In this document: positions 10,505 to 42,516 of the stretch, piece by piece
Layout of the letters: each line of letters opens with the position of its first letter
Numbering within the stretch: the first letter of the stretch is position 1
Source of the DNA: Mytilus galloprovincialis
Taxonomy: Eukaryota; Mollusca; Bivalvia; Mytilida; Mytilidae
Length of the DNA stretch: 64,000 nt
Reading direction: 5' to 3'
NCBI RefSeq assembly: GCF_965363235.1
Contig: NC_134844.1
Coordinates: forward strand, 96,310,664 to 96,374,663
Program-made: the position numbers and the translations under genes
The notes under the pieces: model-generated
What the model was told of the DNA's origin: nothing
Databases searched by the model: none
Seen by the model: the letters and a program-made list of their open reading frames with translations, nothing else

Positions 10505-12750
10505 TTATGCTATGACAACCACACAATTTGGTTTCTGATGGACAGTGGTTTCATTGCCAAGCATACCATATCTCCTAATTTGTATACTATGACATCCACA
10601 GCATTTGGTCTCTGATGGACAGTGGTTTAATTAGCAATCATACCACATCTCCTAATGTTTAAACTATGACATCCACATCATTTGGTCTCATTATTTGGTC
10701 TCTAATGGACAGTGGTTTCATAAGCAATCATACCATATCTCCTTATTTGTATACCATGACAACCACATCATTTGGTCTCTGATGGACAGTGGTTTCATTG
10801 CCAATCATACCACTATTTATTTGTATACCATGACAACCACATCATTTGGTCTCTGATGGACATTGGTTTCATTGCCAATCATACCACTATTTATTTGTAT
10901 ACCATGACAACCACATTTTTTGGTCTATAATGGACAGTGGTTTCATTGCCAATCATACCACGTCTCCTTATTTGTATACCATGACAACCACATCATTTGG
11001 TCTCTGATGGACAGTGGTTTCCTTGCCAATCATACCACATCTCCTTATTTGTATACTGTGACATCCACATCATTTGGTCTCTGATGGACAGTGGTTTCCT
11101 TGCCAATCATACCACATCTCCTTATTTCTATACCATGACAACCACACCATTTGGTCTATGATGGAGAGTGTTTTTATTGGCAATCATACCACATCTCCTT
11201 ATTTGTATACTGTGACATCCACATCATTTGGTCTCTGATGGACAGTGGTTTCATTGCCAATCATACCACATCTCCTTATTTGTATACCATTACAACCACA
11301 TCAATTGATCTTTGGTGGACAGTGGTTTCATTGGCAATCATACCTCATCTCCTTTTTTGTATACCAAGACAACCAAATCATTGGCTCTTTGATGGACCGT
11401 GGTTTTATTGCCAATCATACCACATCTTCTTATTTGTAAACCATGACAACCACATCATTTGGTCTCTGGTGGACAGTGGTTTCATTGGCAATCATACCAC
11501 ATCTCTTTATTTGGATACTGTGACATCCACATCATTTTGTCTCTGATGGACAGTGGTTTCATTGGCAATCATACCTCATCTCCTTTTTTTATACCATGAC
11601 AACCACATCATTTGGTCTCTGATGGACAGTGGTTTCATTAGCAATCATACCACATCTCTTTATTTGGATACTATGACATCCACAATATTTTGTCTCTGAT
11701 GAACAGTGGTTTCATTGGCAATCATACCTCATCTCCTTTTTTTATACCATGACAACCACATCATTTGGTCTCTGATGGACAGTGGTTTCATTAGCAATCA
11801 TACCACATAAACTTATTTGTATACCATGACAACCACATCATTTGGTCTCTGATGGACAGTGGTTTCATTGCTAATCATTCCACATATACTTTTTTGTACC
11901 ATGACAACCACATTATTTGGTCTCTGGTGGACAGTGGTTTCATTAGCAATCATACCACATATACTTATTTGTATACCATGACAACCACATTATTTGGTCT
12001 CTGGTGGACAGTGGTTTCATTGCATTTCATACCACGTCTCCTTATTTGTAAACAATGACAACCACATCATTTGGTCTCTGGTGGACAGTGGTTTCATTGC
12101 ATATCATACCACGTCTCCTTATTTGTAAACCATGACAACCACATCATTTGGTCTCTGGTGGACAGTGGTTTCATTGCATATCATACCACGTCTCCTTATT
12201 TGTAAACCATGACAACCACATCATTTGGTCTCTGGTGGACAGTGGTTTTATTGCCAATCATACCACATCTCCTTATTTGTATACAATGACAACAACATCA
12301 TTTTGTCTCTGATGGACAGTGGTTTCATTGGCAATCATACCACTATTTATTTGTATACCATGACAATCACATTTTTTTGTTCAATGTTGGATAGTGGTTT
12401 CATTGCCAATCATTCCACATCTCCTAATTTGTAAACCATGACAACCACATCATTTGGTCTCTGATGGACAGTGGTTTCATTGGCAACCATGCCACATCTC
12501 CTTATTTTTGTACCATGACAACCACGTCATTTGGTCTCTGATGGACAGTGGTTTCATTGGCAACCATACCACATCTCCTTATTTTTGTACCATGACAACC
12601 ACATCATTTGGTCTCTGATGGACAGTGGTTTCATTGGCAATCCTACCACATCTCCTTATTTGTAAACCATGACAACCACACCATTTGGTCTATGATGGAC
12701 AGTGGTTTTATTGGCAACTATACCACATCTCCTTATTTCTATACTGTGAC
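10505..12750 (+). repeat. About 77-bp satellite, roughly 29 units
   Basis: Diverged head-to-tail units contain TTGGTCTCTGATGGACAGTG, GTTTCATTGCCAATCATACC, ACATCTCCTTATTTGTATAC and ATGACAACCACATCA. The part GATGGACAGTGGTTTCATTG plus CAATCATACCACATCTCC is clearly related to the 3' tail of dispersed repeat family A (GATGGAGAGTTGTCTCATTG, CACTCACACCACATCTTC). The array therefore looks like an amplification of that tail plus about 30 bp of flank. Unit divergence is much higher than in the 58-bp array of the METTL1 intron, so it is older. The open frames inside it are by-products. Confidence 0.85.
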
Positions 12751-12989
12751 ATCTTCACCTTTTAATACTGCATCTTATGTCTAAACAGTTTAGTTTTAAG
12801 GAAAATATAATTACACAAAATGTTTGTCAACAGGAAATCCTCCTCCCTTAATTAAGGAAGGTGTAATTTATGTATTCTTTTTTAACTAAAAGCTAGCTTT
12901 TAAGCCACAGTTAACATGGATAAGGCAGAGTTCTTACATCAATTTTATAAAACAGCCTCAGAAGCCAGAAATTTGGAAATTCCATCTTA

Positions 12990-13200
12990 TTTCTATAATG
13001 TATATATTTATAAGAAGATGTGGTATGAGTACCAATGAGAAAACTCTATATCTAAGTAACCTTGGCTCACATTGAACAGCAAGCTATAAAGGGCTCCAAA
13101 AATTACTAGTGGAAATCCATTCAAACTGGAAAACCCACAGCTGTCTCATGTCTAATCTTTATAAAAAATAAGAATCACTTGTGAACCACATTAACAAATG
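12990..13200 (-). repeat. Dispersed repeat family A, copy 3 (inverted)
   Basis: The minus-strand reading has the family A blocks in order: CACATTAACAAATG-type start, GATTAGACATGAGACAGCTG, GGAGCCCTTTATAGCTTGC, GTGAGCCAAGG, and the terminal TTCTCATTGGTACTCATACC plus ACATCTTC. It is diverged from the other copies. Confidence 0.6.
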
Positions 13201-13950
13201 TTATGCATTGTATAGCATCAGATCCATATATATCATCTGATCCATATATATCATGTATACAACACAAATTAAATCTTCAAATTTTATTTGTTTACCTCAT
13301 CACATTCAAGAAATACATTGTACTTATGGTAATATTATGATGCTAAAAATGTAGTAGGGAAAACACTTATATAGTGACTTAACAAATATATATTGAATAT
13401 CTAAAACTCAAGTTAAAATACATAATTTATTAGACATATAAGTCATATACCATGTATACTAGTATATACATATTTACATGATGGTGTTTATGTAAATCAA
13501 TAGCACTTAATTACAATGATAAATTCTTTCCTATTTAAATATAATATTATTTTCCTTTTGTCATTCTTTCCAAAAATACATTATTTGGTTAAGAGGAGCA
13601 TTGAGGAGCAAGTCATGAGTTTTGTTGTTATTATATTCTGTTTTGCAAGAAAATCCTGTCCTCTTGACATTTCCCTTACTTAACAAGCTGATTTATTTTT
13701 AGACTTTGGAATAGAGACCTTGACATATACAATACATTGTAGCATCCATCTCGTTTGGACCTTAGCTTGATCTCGATGTTTTTTCGGGGGAGGGATTAGG
13801 TTGTTGTCTCACTGACATATACGTAGACAAACACATGTCATTTTTTACATACACGAGTCCATCAATTCCTTAACTAACGGCTAACTATAGATCTAAGTCT
13901 TTTGAATTTAGTGTAAAAATAAAACGACATGATTTGAATTATCAATCTTT
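13201..13950. other. No gene recognised
   Basis: AT-rich sequence downstream of MFSD5 without arrays or domains. The plus-strand AATAAA near 13918 points the wrong way for MFSD5. Confidence 0.45.
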
Positions 13951-13951
13951 T

Positions 13952-13957
13952 TTTATT
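13952..13957 (-). terminator. Candidate poly(A) signal of MFSD5
   Basis: TTTATT on the plus strand reads AATAAA on the minus strand, about 220 nt downstream of the MFSD5 stop codon. It is the nearest canonical hexamer I found on that strand. No transcript evidence is available. Confidence 0.45.
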
Positions 13958-14175
13958 CATCATATTCATTATAACTGTTACCAAACTGCCTTCATTTTTA
14001 AATTAGGGAATTTTTTTAAAGAAAAACTATGAATACCAAATACCCTCTTAACTCATACATTTGTCATAAATTTATATCATTTTATATTTCCCATTTCTAA
14101 GTTTTTGTTCTTGAGGCCAGACCAAAAAATATTTGTTGTTAGTCATAACACCTTTGAAGTCAAATTGACCAGACT

Positions 14176-15540
14176 TCAAAATATATTAACAATATGATCT
14201 GTTTCCAGCCAGGCCGCTTCCTGTTGTAGGCCATCGTGATTTTTAGACAATGTATGCAATCTAAACCCACTTAAAATAGCTAAAAACAGTAAAATAACAC
14301 AAATAACAAAGATCATTCGGTTTCCATGTTGGAAAACATCTTCATGAAGCAACATCAAGACGATGCAAGCAATGATATTGATCGGAACACGGAACCAGTT
14401 AATTATGCTCCATCTATGTGTATCTGGAATGATATGACTTCGGAGGAACCCCATGGATGGGAAGTACAATCCAACTCCGACCTGGAACAGAATCAAAGCC
14501 GCATATGATAAATCATACATCTGATGGCTAGGATTTGTCGATATCACTAAAATCAAATTGGCGATGAAAGCTATGAATATCGACGCTAATAATAAAATTG
14601 ATACCGACAATTTCTTCTTGGCAATTGTGATTTGAAAAAACGCTTGCCCTATCAAAATACTTATCATAAAGCTTGAAAACACAAGACCCAATGATGGATT
14701 CCCCGGCTCTAAAATAGGAGTCCATAAGAAAATTGTTATGTAAATGACACTTTCATACAGCGATTCCACAGCCCCAATCATGAATATTTCCTCGACGGTA
14801 ACAATTTTTCTGAATCCTTCACCACATTGTTTTCTAAATTTAACTTTTGTAACGGCACTATTTTCATTCCAATGAGTGAACACAATTATACCGGCCATAA
14901 TGAGAAATGGAACAGCTAACATGTAAGGTGCTACTGGTCCTAGTCCAAACCACTCTGATATTACATTTGTTGTAATACCTGCAATAACAGCCATTATTCC
15001 ATTCCAAAATGAGGCTTTAGCAAAAGTAACAGAAATCCATTCTTTAGGAAAATCATGTGTTTCTAAATGTTCATGCACATACCAAGCTTCAAACGCACTG
15101 AAAAGAACAGACGTGGCCAATCCTCCCAGAATTCTTCCGATTATCAAAACACCATAACTTCTAGAAAGTTTGAGGAAACAGGATAATGAGTAGATGACTG
15201 TGAAAAATAAACATAATTTCTTGCGACCAAAATTATCTGCCGCTATATGAGTCCAGGTACCGAAAATTACTGATGCGGCAAATCCAAACACATAAAGAAC
15301 AGCAATCTGAGGTTCCTGGAACCCGTAATAGGAATATAATTTGTATAAATAAGGACCTTGTAACCAGTCAGCAAACATTGCCAATAAATAGGCAGCAAAG
15401 TAGGTTCTCTGGAACTTGAGGAACTGAGGGTTGTTTCCGACAGATTCATCTTTCCTTGCTCTGTGGGCCAAAATCTGTAACACGGTGCAGACCCCACACA
15501 AAGCTAAGAATGAGAACGAGGTAAACGCCAACATAGTCAT
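14176..15540 (-). CDS. MFSD5: MFSD5, molybdate-anion transporter (MFS)
   Basis: A single uninterrupted 454-residue frame matches animal MFSD5 (human about 450 residues), a major-facilitator protein of the plasma membrane reported to mediate molybdate uptake. Signatures I recognise are FADWLQGPYLYKLY, VLYVFGFAASVIFG, the loop-2/3 motif AADNFGRKK, GRILGGLATSVLFSAFEAWY, HDFPKEWISVTFAKASFWNG, GLGPVAPYM, ESVIYITIFLWTPILEP, LGLVFSSFMIS, GVGLYFPSMGFLR and NWFRVPINIIAC. About twelve hydrophobic segments are present. The frame continues five codons upstream to a TTG, but the first ATG, at 15540, has adenine at -3 and gives the expected length, so I place the start there. A minus-strand acceptor (TTTTCAG) just upstream suggests an untranslated first exon. 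The gene is divergent to METTL1, 5.2 kb away. Confidence 0.95.
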   Translation of the reverse strand: MTMLAFTSFSFLALCGVCTVLQILAHRARKDESVGNNPQFLKFQRTYFAAYLLAMFADWLQGPYLYKLYSYYGFQEPQIAVLYVFGFAASVIFGTWTHIAADNFGRKKLCLFFTVIYSLSCFLKLSRSYGVLIIGRILGGLATSVLFSAFEAWYVHEHLETHDFPKEWISVTFAKASFWNGIMAVIAGITTNVISEWFGLGPVAPYMLAVPFLIMAGIIVFTHWNENSAVTKVKFRKQCGEGFRKIVTVEEIFMIGAVESLYESVIYITIFLWTPILEPGNPSLGLVFSSFMISILIGQAFFQITIAKKKLSVSILLLASIFIAFIANLILVISTNPSHQMYDLSYAALILFQVGVGLYFPSMGFLRSHIIPDTHRWSIINWFRVPINIIACIVLMLLHEDVFQHGNRMIFVICVILLFLAILSGFRLHTLSKNHDGLQQEAAWLETDHIVNIF

Positions 15541-15596
15541 TGTTATACTTTTCAACTCACTTCACCCTATGGTTGATATCTTACATCTTTACAAGT
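15541..15596 (-). other. 5'UTR segment of MFSD5 after splice acceptor
   Basis: Reading the minus strand, ATTTTATTTATTTTCAG ends at 15597 and is followed by ACTTGTAAAG and 56 nt of leader before the ATG. The polypyrimidine tract plus CAG supports a spliced 5'UTR. The upstream non-coding exon was not located. Confidence 0.5.
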
Positions 15597-16116
15597 CTGA
15601 AAATAAATAAAATAGAAGATAAAAAGTATAAATGTTTTTATTTACAAGAAAACCTAGTTGAGGTTTATTGAATTATCAAAAATATTATAAAGAAAATCAA
15701 TATTCATACAGCATGCATAGATATTTATATTTTGGCATTCAGATTCCATAAGGTCATGTTTCTTAATGAATGTTAATTATGAAGTACATGTAAATATATA
15801 CTGCAGCTGTGCTACATTTACATTTGTATTTGAGCAGTATATTCATATGTGATATACAGTCACTGACCAATTGCAATTATCACCTTGTTTATGATGTTGA
15901 CAATGTGTTTCTGTAGAGTTTTATTTACAAATATATGACATCGATAAAACATACGTTTTTTTTCTTTGGTCGGGTTGTTGTCTCTTTGACACATTCCCCA
16001 TTTCCATTCTCAATTTTAGGTTCACAGAAATTTTACATCTTCAGCTCAAAATTAAGAAATGATGGTTTTTACCCTAAAAACTTCATTTAGAGCAGTTATT
16101 AAGTTGCAGTATATAA
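15597..16116. other. No gene seen; repeat tail at 15966-16020
   Basis: AT-rich sequence. The piece GGGTTGTTGTCTCTTTGACA followed by TTCTCAATTTTA repeats the 3' tail of the dispersed repeat at 541-1131. Confidence 0.5.
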
Positions 16117-16263
16117 AGAATAACCATACATTGTCTCGAAATATCAATGTAATTTGTACTCGGCTCAAAACAGGTAGAAATTCTAGGCACAGCCTCGCTT
16201 TCTACCTGTTTCTTAGCCTTGTACAAATAACATTGATATTTCGAGACAATGTATGGTTATTCT
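16117..16263. repeat. Long foldback (inverted repeat), arms about 64 bp
   Basis: The left arm begins AGAATAACCATACATTGTCT and the right arm ends with its complement. The outer 34 bp of both arms match perfectly and the inner 30 bp differ at a few positions, closing with AACAGGTAGAAA/TTTCTACCTGTT around a loop of about 19 nt. An RNA from either strand would form one long hairpin. It could be a palindromic MITE or foldback element; the flanks are ATATA/ATATG, so a TA target is possible but not proven. Confidence 0.85.
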
Positions 16264-18088
16264 ATATGCATGTACATGTTTACACTAAATCTGTTGCCAT
16301 TATTGGATGTGCACGGATTAGTTTCTTAAGGAGGCTTGCGGGTATAAAAAATCAGCAAAAAAATAAACATTTGTTTTTTTCATTACAAATTTTGTTTATT
16401 ACACTATTAGCATGATTAGTTATTACTTTATAATATGGTAAAAAAAGTACCCAGACAAATCAATTTGGTTTGGCCCCAGATGACTTTAAAAATGTTTATA
16501 TATCATTGAAAAAGCTTCAAATTATCTCCCTTTGGTGCAAAAATGTCATTTTTTTACGTTTAAATTTAAATACCTTTTTTAACTCATCGGTGACCTATAT
16601 TTTTTATTATTGTTTTCAAACAAGCTGTATACATAAACTTAATAATTGTTAAATTTAAGCAATTTCTGTGATTTTTTTCTTTTTATTTCGATATTACCAA
16701 TATTTCTCCTATTAGTTCAACAGAAAAAAAAAGGGCATTAACAAAAAAAGTATGCATCTTTCGGAGGCAGATGATGAGCTTAAATTAATGGTGACCCCAT
16801 ATTTTTATTTTATATATCTATTAGGTATAACATAAAGTTTAATCATAGAAAAAAATAGCAAAATCCTATATTAGAAAAAAAAAGTTGATTTAGACCCTCA
16901 AGAACCCTTAACCTGAAAAACATGGTATATTTATCAGTTGTTATTAGGTTTTGAAATGAATAAGCATTCAGTAACTCTAAAAAACTGGTACTCTTGATCG
17001 GTACAATGTACTTTAAATTTGTGTGTTCAGACTTCTTATTTTTTTGTGCTTTCTGCCGAACTGACAAGTCGAGCCTTTTTCACATTATTTTTAACAGAAA
17101 TTCAGAATTTTACAATGTGTTATTATTGTATGCTGTAACAATGTTGTTCTAGGTCATAGGATTTATTTAGTCCTCACGAGCATGCATGTCTTTCCCATAC
17201 AAATTCTATATGTGTCTATCCCTAGTCAGGAACCTGTAATTAATGTGGTTCTATGTCAGGCCATGGTTTTTTAATTTGTTGGTTTACGGATTTTTCCCAA
17301 TGAAAAAGTTGGGTCGGTCGGTCGGGAAAGAAAAGAAAAAAAAATATCTTTTAAGGCAGAATAATATGCAAAAAAAATTTATATTTCACCTCAATAACAA
17401 TATGTTTGTTATGTTATTTTGTCATCATTTCTTGAATTTTAGTTCGATGAAATATTATTGCTCAGCTGTCATAAACATCACATGACATTGTCTAATAATT
17501 TCCCTTAAAAAAAGGGGGGTGCACGGATAAAGACGAAATTAAATCGTCATTTCACAAACTAGAAAAACAGATTCGCGTACCTTTATCAATCCAAGAAAAC
17601 TTGGCGAATAATGATCTTCAAGCACGAAATTTGATAAAGAAAAAAATGTAAAAACGTTGTATGAAAATAAGTTTCAACACACATGTCAAAAACGTAATAG
17701 ACTTGTTCACTGGAAAAACAAGACTATCAGATTAATTTGTTGTCATGCATTCCTGTATTTTATCCAAATTGACGATATTTTTTTATTATCTATGAAACAA
17801 GAAAATTCCAAATGATTTGTTGATATTCAGTACTTTAAAGGGGTTCTAACTACGAGATATATAAAAAATCTAAAGTAAGATTTTTTTTGGTTAAATCAAT
17901 AGTGAAATAATAATTCGCTTTTAGCAGCCAAAATAGTTCAATTTTGTCAAAATAAGCAAAGAAACATTGATATTTTCTAATTCACTTGCAAATGAATCAG
18001 TCGACCTCATTAAATCCGTATTCATGTGAACTTCAGTTTAATTCCTAGCTAGAGATTGACAACATATGCATTGTACATGTACTAATTA
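16264..18088. other. No gene seen; small dispersed repeat at 17160
   Basis: AT-rich and without coding signal. Positions 17160-17265 (TAGTCCTCACGAGCATGCAT, CAGGAACCTGTAATTAATGT) repeat at 20034-20160, where the first block occurs twice. Confidence 0.45.
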
Positions 18089-18262
18089 TTTTTAAAGAAA
18101 AATAATGTCAACAATGAAAGTGAAACTACGGTAAATTAAACCATTTGATTACTTATTCGATCCATATAAAAGCATTTTTAAAGAAAAATAATGTCAACAA
18201 TGAAAGTGAAACTACGGTAAATTAAACCATTTGATTACTTATTCGATCCATGTAAAAGCATT
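18089..18262. repeat. 86-bp unit, tandem duplication
   Basis: Two almost identical copies, 86 bp apart, of a unit starting TTTTTAAAGAAAAATAATGT and including GTGAAACTACGGTAAATTAA and TTGATTACTTATTCGATCCA. No function is evident. Confidence 0.85.
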
Positions 18263-19235
18263 CTTATACGGTTAAAGACAATGAGAAACATATATGTTGA
18301 ATTTATAAAATAAAATCAAACAGACCTATAAAAATCCAATTGCACGTGTTGGTTTAATCTATTCATACCTTTATTTATGTTTACATCGCCTACATGTACA
18401 TGTATATGGTCATCTGAGGTCAAATCGATAGTAAATTAGATGGCGTCTGGACAAAAATTCACACGAAACGAACCTGCATATTATCTACCACATGCTCTAT
18501 CAACTGTTTCTTTTGGATTTTTGGTAGTTTGGATAAATGGTTTTCATTGTTATACCTCTATTGTGCTCTTTCCAATAAAATATTGAATTGAAGAATTGAA
18601 TTGAAAAATATTGTTATAAATCCAATATGAGAATTTGAGTCAAATCGGTGACCATGAATTTGACAGCTAGTGCCCCTTTAACTTGATGTCTTCCACCTGC
18701 CCACATTTGGACAAGTCTATTTCTATGACATGATGCATCTTACAGACTGATGACAAATATGGGAAACCAACTTATTGTGTAATTGGTTATATACAAAGGT
18801 TTCGTTCCGCAAAATTCTTTTCGCAAACGACATTTCAAGGTCATTTATAATTGATGTCTATTTTTAGAAACGTAAACTGAAAGGTTTTTTTTTACAACAG
18901 AAAGTGTTTTCAATTTCGTTAGTGATCGATTCATGCATTTCATTTCAATAAAAAAAGAGTATTTTAATTATTTTTCAGAGATAATGCATTTGTTAGGGTC
19001 GACGGGAATAAAAAAGCATGAGAAGTAAATTTTATTTTTATTCTGGATATCGGCAAAATTGGGTGAGCGGATCTGTAAACCAACAAATTAAAAAATCCTA
19101 GCCTCATAGGGTTTAGTGCAGATAATCATGCCATCTGCTGTGGGTATTTTCGATTTTGACTTTTTTTGATCCCACATTGTCGCAGGAAAGCGTCCCAGAA
19201 AAAAATTAAAATAGCCTTGCCAGACGTCATAATTA
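18263..19235. other. No gene or repeat recognised
   Basis: AT-rich sequence between the 86-bp duplication and the TIR element. Confidence 0.4.
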
Positions 19236-20017
19236 TCAGTCAGGGGACTTACTTAAATAAGTGATTTTCTAAATCACTGATTTAAGTAACATAATTTCCA
19301 TAAAGGTTGAAAGTTAGAGTTGTCTTTCTTTAATAATCACCTATTTAAGTAGTACAAATTAATCACTAGAAGAAGTGATTTAATTTTATTGTAGCTTTAA
19401 ATATAGAATACTAATGATCCAGGGACTAATTATGTTTCTAAACTTATCAGAACCAACATCTGTGTTGTCTAGGATGACCAGGTCATTTCAGGTGATGACC
19501 TTGTACTGAATCTAGGATAATGACATAAAAATCACTTGTTTAAGTATCAGACCTCAATTTCCTTCCCAAAAATCACTTCTTTAAGTATCATTCTTTTAAT
19601 AATCCCTACTAATTTCAACACCCCTGAACAGTGAGATTTTTATCGCGAACAGTAGAATTTTATTACATAATTTGAAAGATGAAACCTTGAACTTCACAGG
19701 AAAAATACTCCCACTGCTGGGAAAAATCTTTTAAGAAAGTATCAGTTCATTATGTAAAGCCATTATTATAGCATTTTTTCAACTAAAATAGAATTTTCAG
19801 CTAAATAATAGCATCAAAGGCAGAAACCTTTCTACTTAAAAGAAGCAAAAAGTTTATTTTTTTTTAATTTTACTAATTAAAAGAAATTATTTAAACCTAT
19901 GTGTTTAAAATTTGGAAAAAAATACAAAATTCCAATTTGTGACAAAACCTCGATTTTGCTACTCAAATAAGTGATTTAAAAATCACCTATTTCAGTAAGT
20001 CCCCTGACTGATTATTT
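19236..20017 (+). mobile_element. TIR element family D, copy 1 (non-autonomous)
   Basis: About 780 bp bounded by inverted termini beginning CAGTCAGGGGACTTACT and continuing into AAATAAGTGATTTT / GAAATAGGTGATTTTT, about 33 bp in all. Flanks read AATTA and TTATT, compatible with a TTA or ATTAT target duplication. Inside, the palindrome-like motif AAATCACTT-TTTAAGTA recurs about eight times in both orientations, near both ends and near 19335, 19370, 19530 and 19570. Repeated subterminal motifs are typical of transposase-binding sites, but here they also lie internally. There is no open frame. A nearly full-length inverted copy lies at 23388-24167. Confidence 0.85.
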
Positions 20018-20761
20018 GGACTACATAGGGTTTAGTCCTCACAAGCATGCATGCCTATATATATAGCTATCCCATACACATTCTATATGTGCATGATGTG
20101 TCTATCCCCAGTCAGGAACCTGTAATTAATGTTATTCTAGGTCTTAGGATTAAGTCCTCACAAGCATGAATGCAAAACAAATCATTATGTCAAAAGTGAC
20201 TTCAGCTGTTAAGTTATTTAAGTCTGCACACAGCCACCTGGAAATTGTATTTTTCAAGTTTTTGATACAGAAAACAATATTTTTTTAAAAATCACTTCTC
20301 ACTTAACTTTTATTGTGTTAAGATACGAGTGTATTGCTTACTCTGTCAACTATGATTTGCTGGCAGATCAAAGGGTAAAACATATCCTGCTGCTGGTTGC
20401 CAACAAAACGGAAATGAAACTATAATGTTTAGACGAAATTAAATGTCAATAGTCCGACCTTACATTATTCCGAACAAATTGTTTCTTTTAAGTAAATAAA
20501 CCCTTAGATTAGTATTTTTCGTTTTGCATAAAATATGCGCATCAAAATTCATATTTTTGTTTTTAATAATCCAAAATAATTGTAATATATTTTGATTTTT
20601 ATAGTCATTTGATTTTGAAAAAAGTATGATCGAGAATAGAAGACTTATTTTAGCATCCCCACTAAAAACCGAAAACATCAACAAAAAAGAACGATAAACA
20701 CACGTGTGGATTTCTAAACTTGTTGTACATGATTGACTGGTCTTCAAATAACACATCCAAC
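20018..20761. other. METTL1 upstream region; no clear promoter motif
   Basis: This stretch holds the small repeat shared with 17160 and then about 600 bp of unique AT-rich DNA up to the METTL1 start codon. It must contain the promoter and leader unless there is an upstream non-coding exon. I see no TATA box at a convincing distance. TGATTGACTGG at about 20730 resembles an inverted CCAAT box, weakly. Confidence 0.4.
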
Positions 20762-41331
<20,570 letters not shown>

Positions 41332-41587
41332 CATAGGGAGACAATACGACAGAAAAATCAAATTATGAAAACTTAATCGGTGTTATAACAGAAATTGTGT
41401 CATTAGCATAAATTATTATGATTAACTGTAAATCAACACATTGTAGAGAGTGAATTATTTCAATTACTTTGTAAGAAGGCTGAGTAGAAAAAAATGTGAA
41501 TATAAAACATCAAGTGAAGGTCCAACTTTGATCTTTGTATATATATATGCATACATCATAAGAGTAATTTGAGAGAACATATTGAAA

Positions 41588-41593
41588 AATAAA
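41588..41593 (+). terminator. Candidate poly(A) signal of METTL1
   Basis: AATAAA about 257 nt downstream of the METTL1 stop codon. A mobile element begins about 30 bp further on at 41623, so the transcript end probably lies between them. Confidence 0.55.
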
Positions 41594-41622
41594 ATTTGGC
41601 TAGAAAAGGTTTAACTATTCTA

Positions 41623-42183
41623 GAGGCTCTCAAGAGCCTGTGTTGCTCACCTGTGTCGACTGTGATTTCGGAAATCATGTAATATAAGGTTAAAATCATA
41701 ATAACTAGAATAAGATACCCCAATAATGATTGAGGCCAAGTTAGGTTTAATTTGGCCCAGTAGTTTAATTAAAGCAGTTCATCCCATTGTAGTGTCATTG
41801 AAAAAAAAATCTTAAACATTTTAAATTGTTTTTTTTACAATTTTCCGATAGACTTATCTTGGTCAGAAGGGGTGAGGGAGCTTTTCTTATCACTTCACAA
41901 CCAAGCTTATATGCTCAACATGTTCACAAGGAAGCATAATAAAATACCACATTTTTTTTTCAACAAATTTAATAATTTAGAAAAATTTTATTTAAAAAAG
42001 GGGGGTGCACCATATCCATAGAAAATGAATTTTTATTCATTGCATTCAATGAAACTTCATAAATCATATATTTTCATTTACAGTTAACAAAATTGTGGCA
42101 CAAATGCACAATAAATGAAATATTTGTAGTTGACAATCTCTTTGTCAAGCTTTCTGCAACAGAAGTCACAGGCTTGACATCAA
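41623..42183 (+). mobile_element. Tandem-core-type element, family C
   Basis: It starts at a hairpin GGCTCTCAAGAGCC followed by TGTGTTGCTCACCTG. It ends with GTCAAGCTTTCTGCAACAGA and the inverted CAGGCTTGACATCAAA. The end hairpin is the same design as in the elements ending at 50783 and 51149 (GTCGAGCTTTCTGCAAC ... GCTCGAC), although the interior is different. There is no open frame. Confidence 0.6.
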
Positions 42184-42286
42184 ATTGTTGTAGTTATCAG
42201 ATTGTTAATTTAATTGAATGTTTGTCGACTCATTTGTTATATTGAGAATTTTCACTCAACGAAACCCCAGTAATCAATAGGGACAT

Positions 42287-42516
42287 TTTGGTAGGGAGTG
42301 TACTATTATTTTGGTAGGGAGTGTACTATTATTTTGGTAGGGAGTGTACTATTATTTTGGTAAGGAGTGTACTATTATTTTGGTAGGGAGTGTACTATTA
42401 TTTTGGTAGGGAGTGTACTATTATTTTGGTAGGGAGTGTACTATTATTTTGGTAGGGAGTGTACTATTATTTTGGTAAGGAGTGTACTATTATTTTGGTA
42501 GGGAGTGTTCTATTAT
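42287..42516. repeat. 23-bp tandem array, ten units
   Basis: Units built on TTTTGGTAGGGAGTGTACTA with TTA. Two units have GGTAAGG. The array directly abuts the 5' side of the RT relic, so it may mark that element's border. Confidence 0.92.

Noticed and set aside
15541..15555. MFSD5 starting at the TTG at 15555
   Set aside because: Animal cytosolic translation rarely starts at TTG; the ATG at 15540 has a good context and gives the family length.
18740..18780. Second hammerhead-like core (CTGATGA ... GAAA)
   Set aside because: The intervening bases do not form stem II, and no stem I or cleavage triplet is in place.
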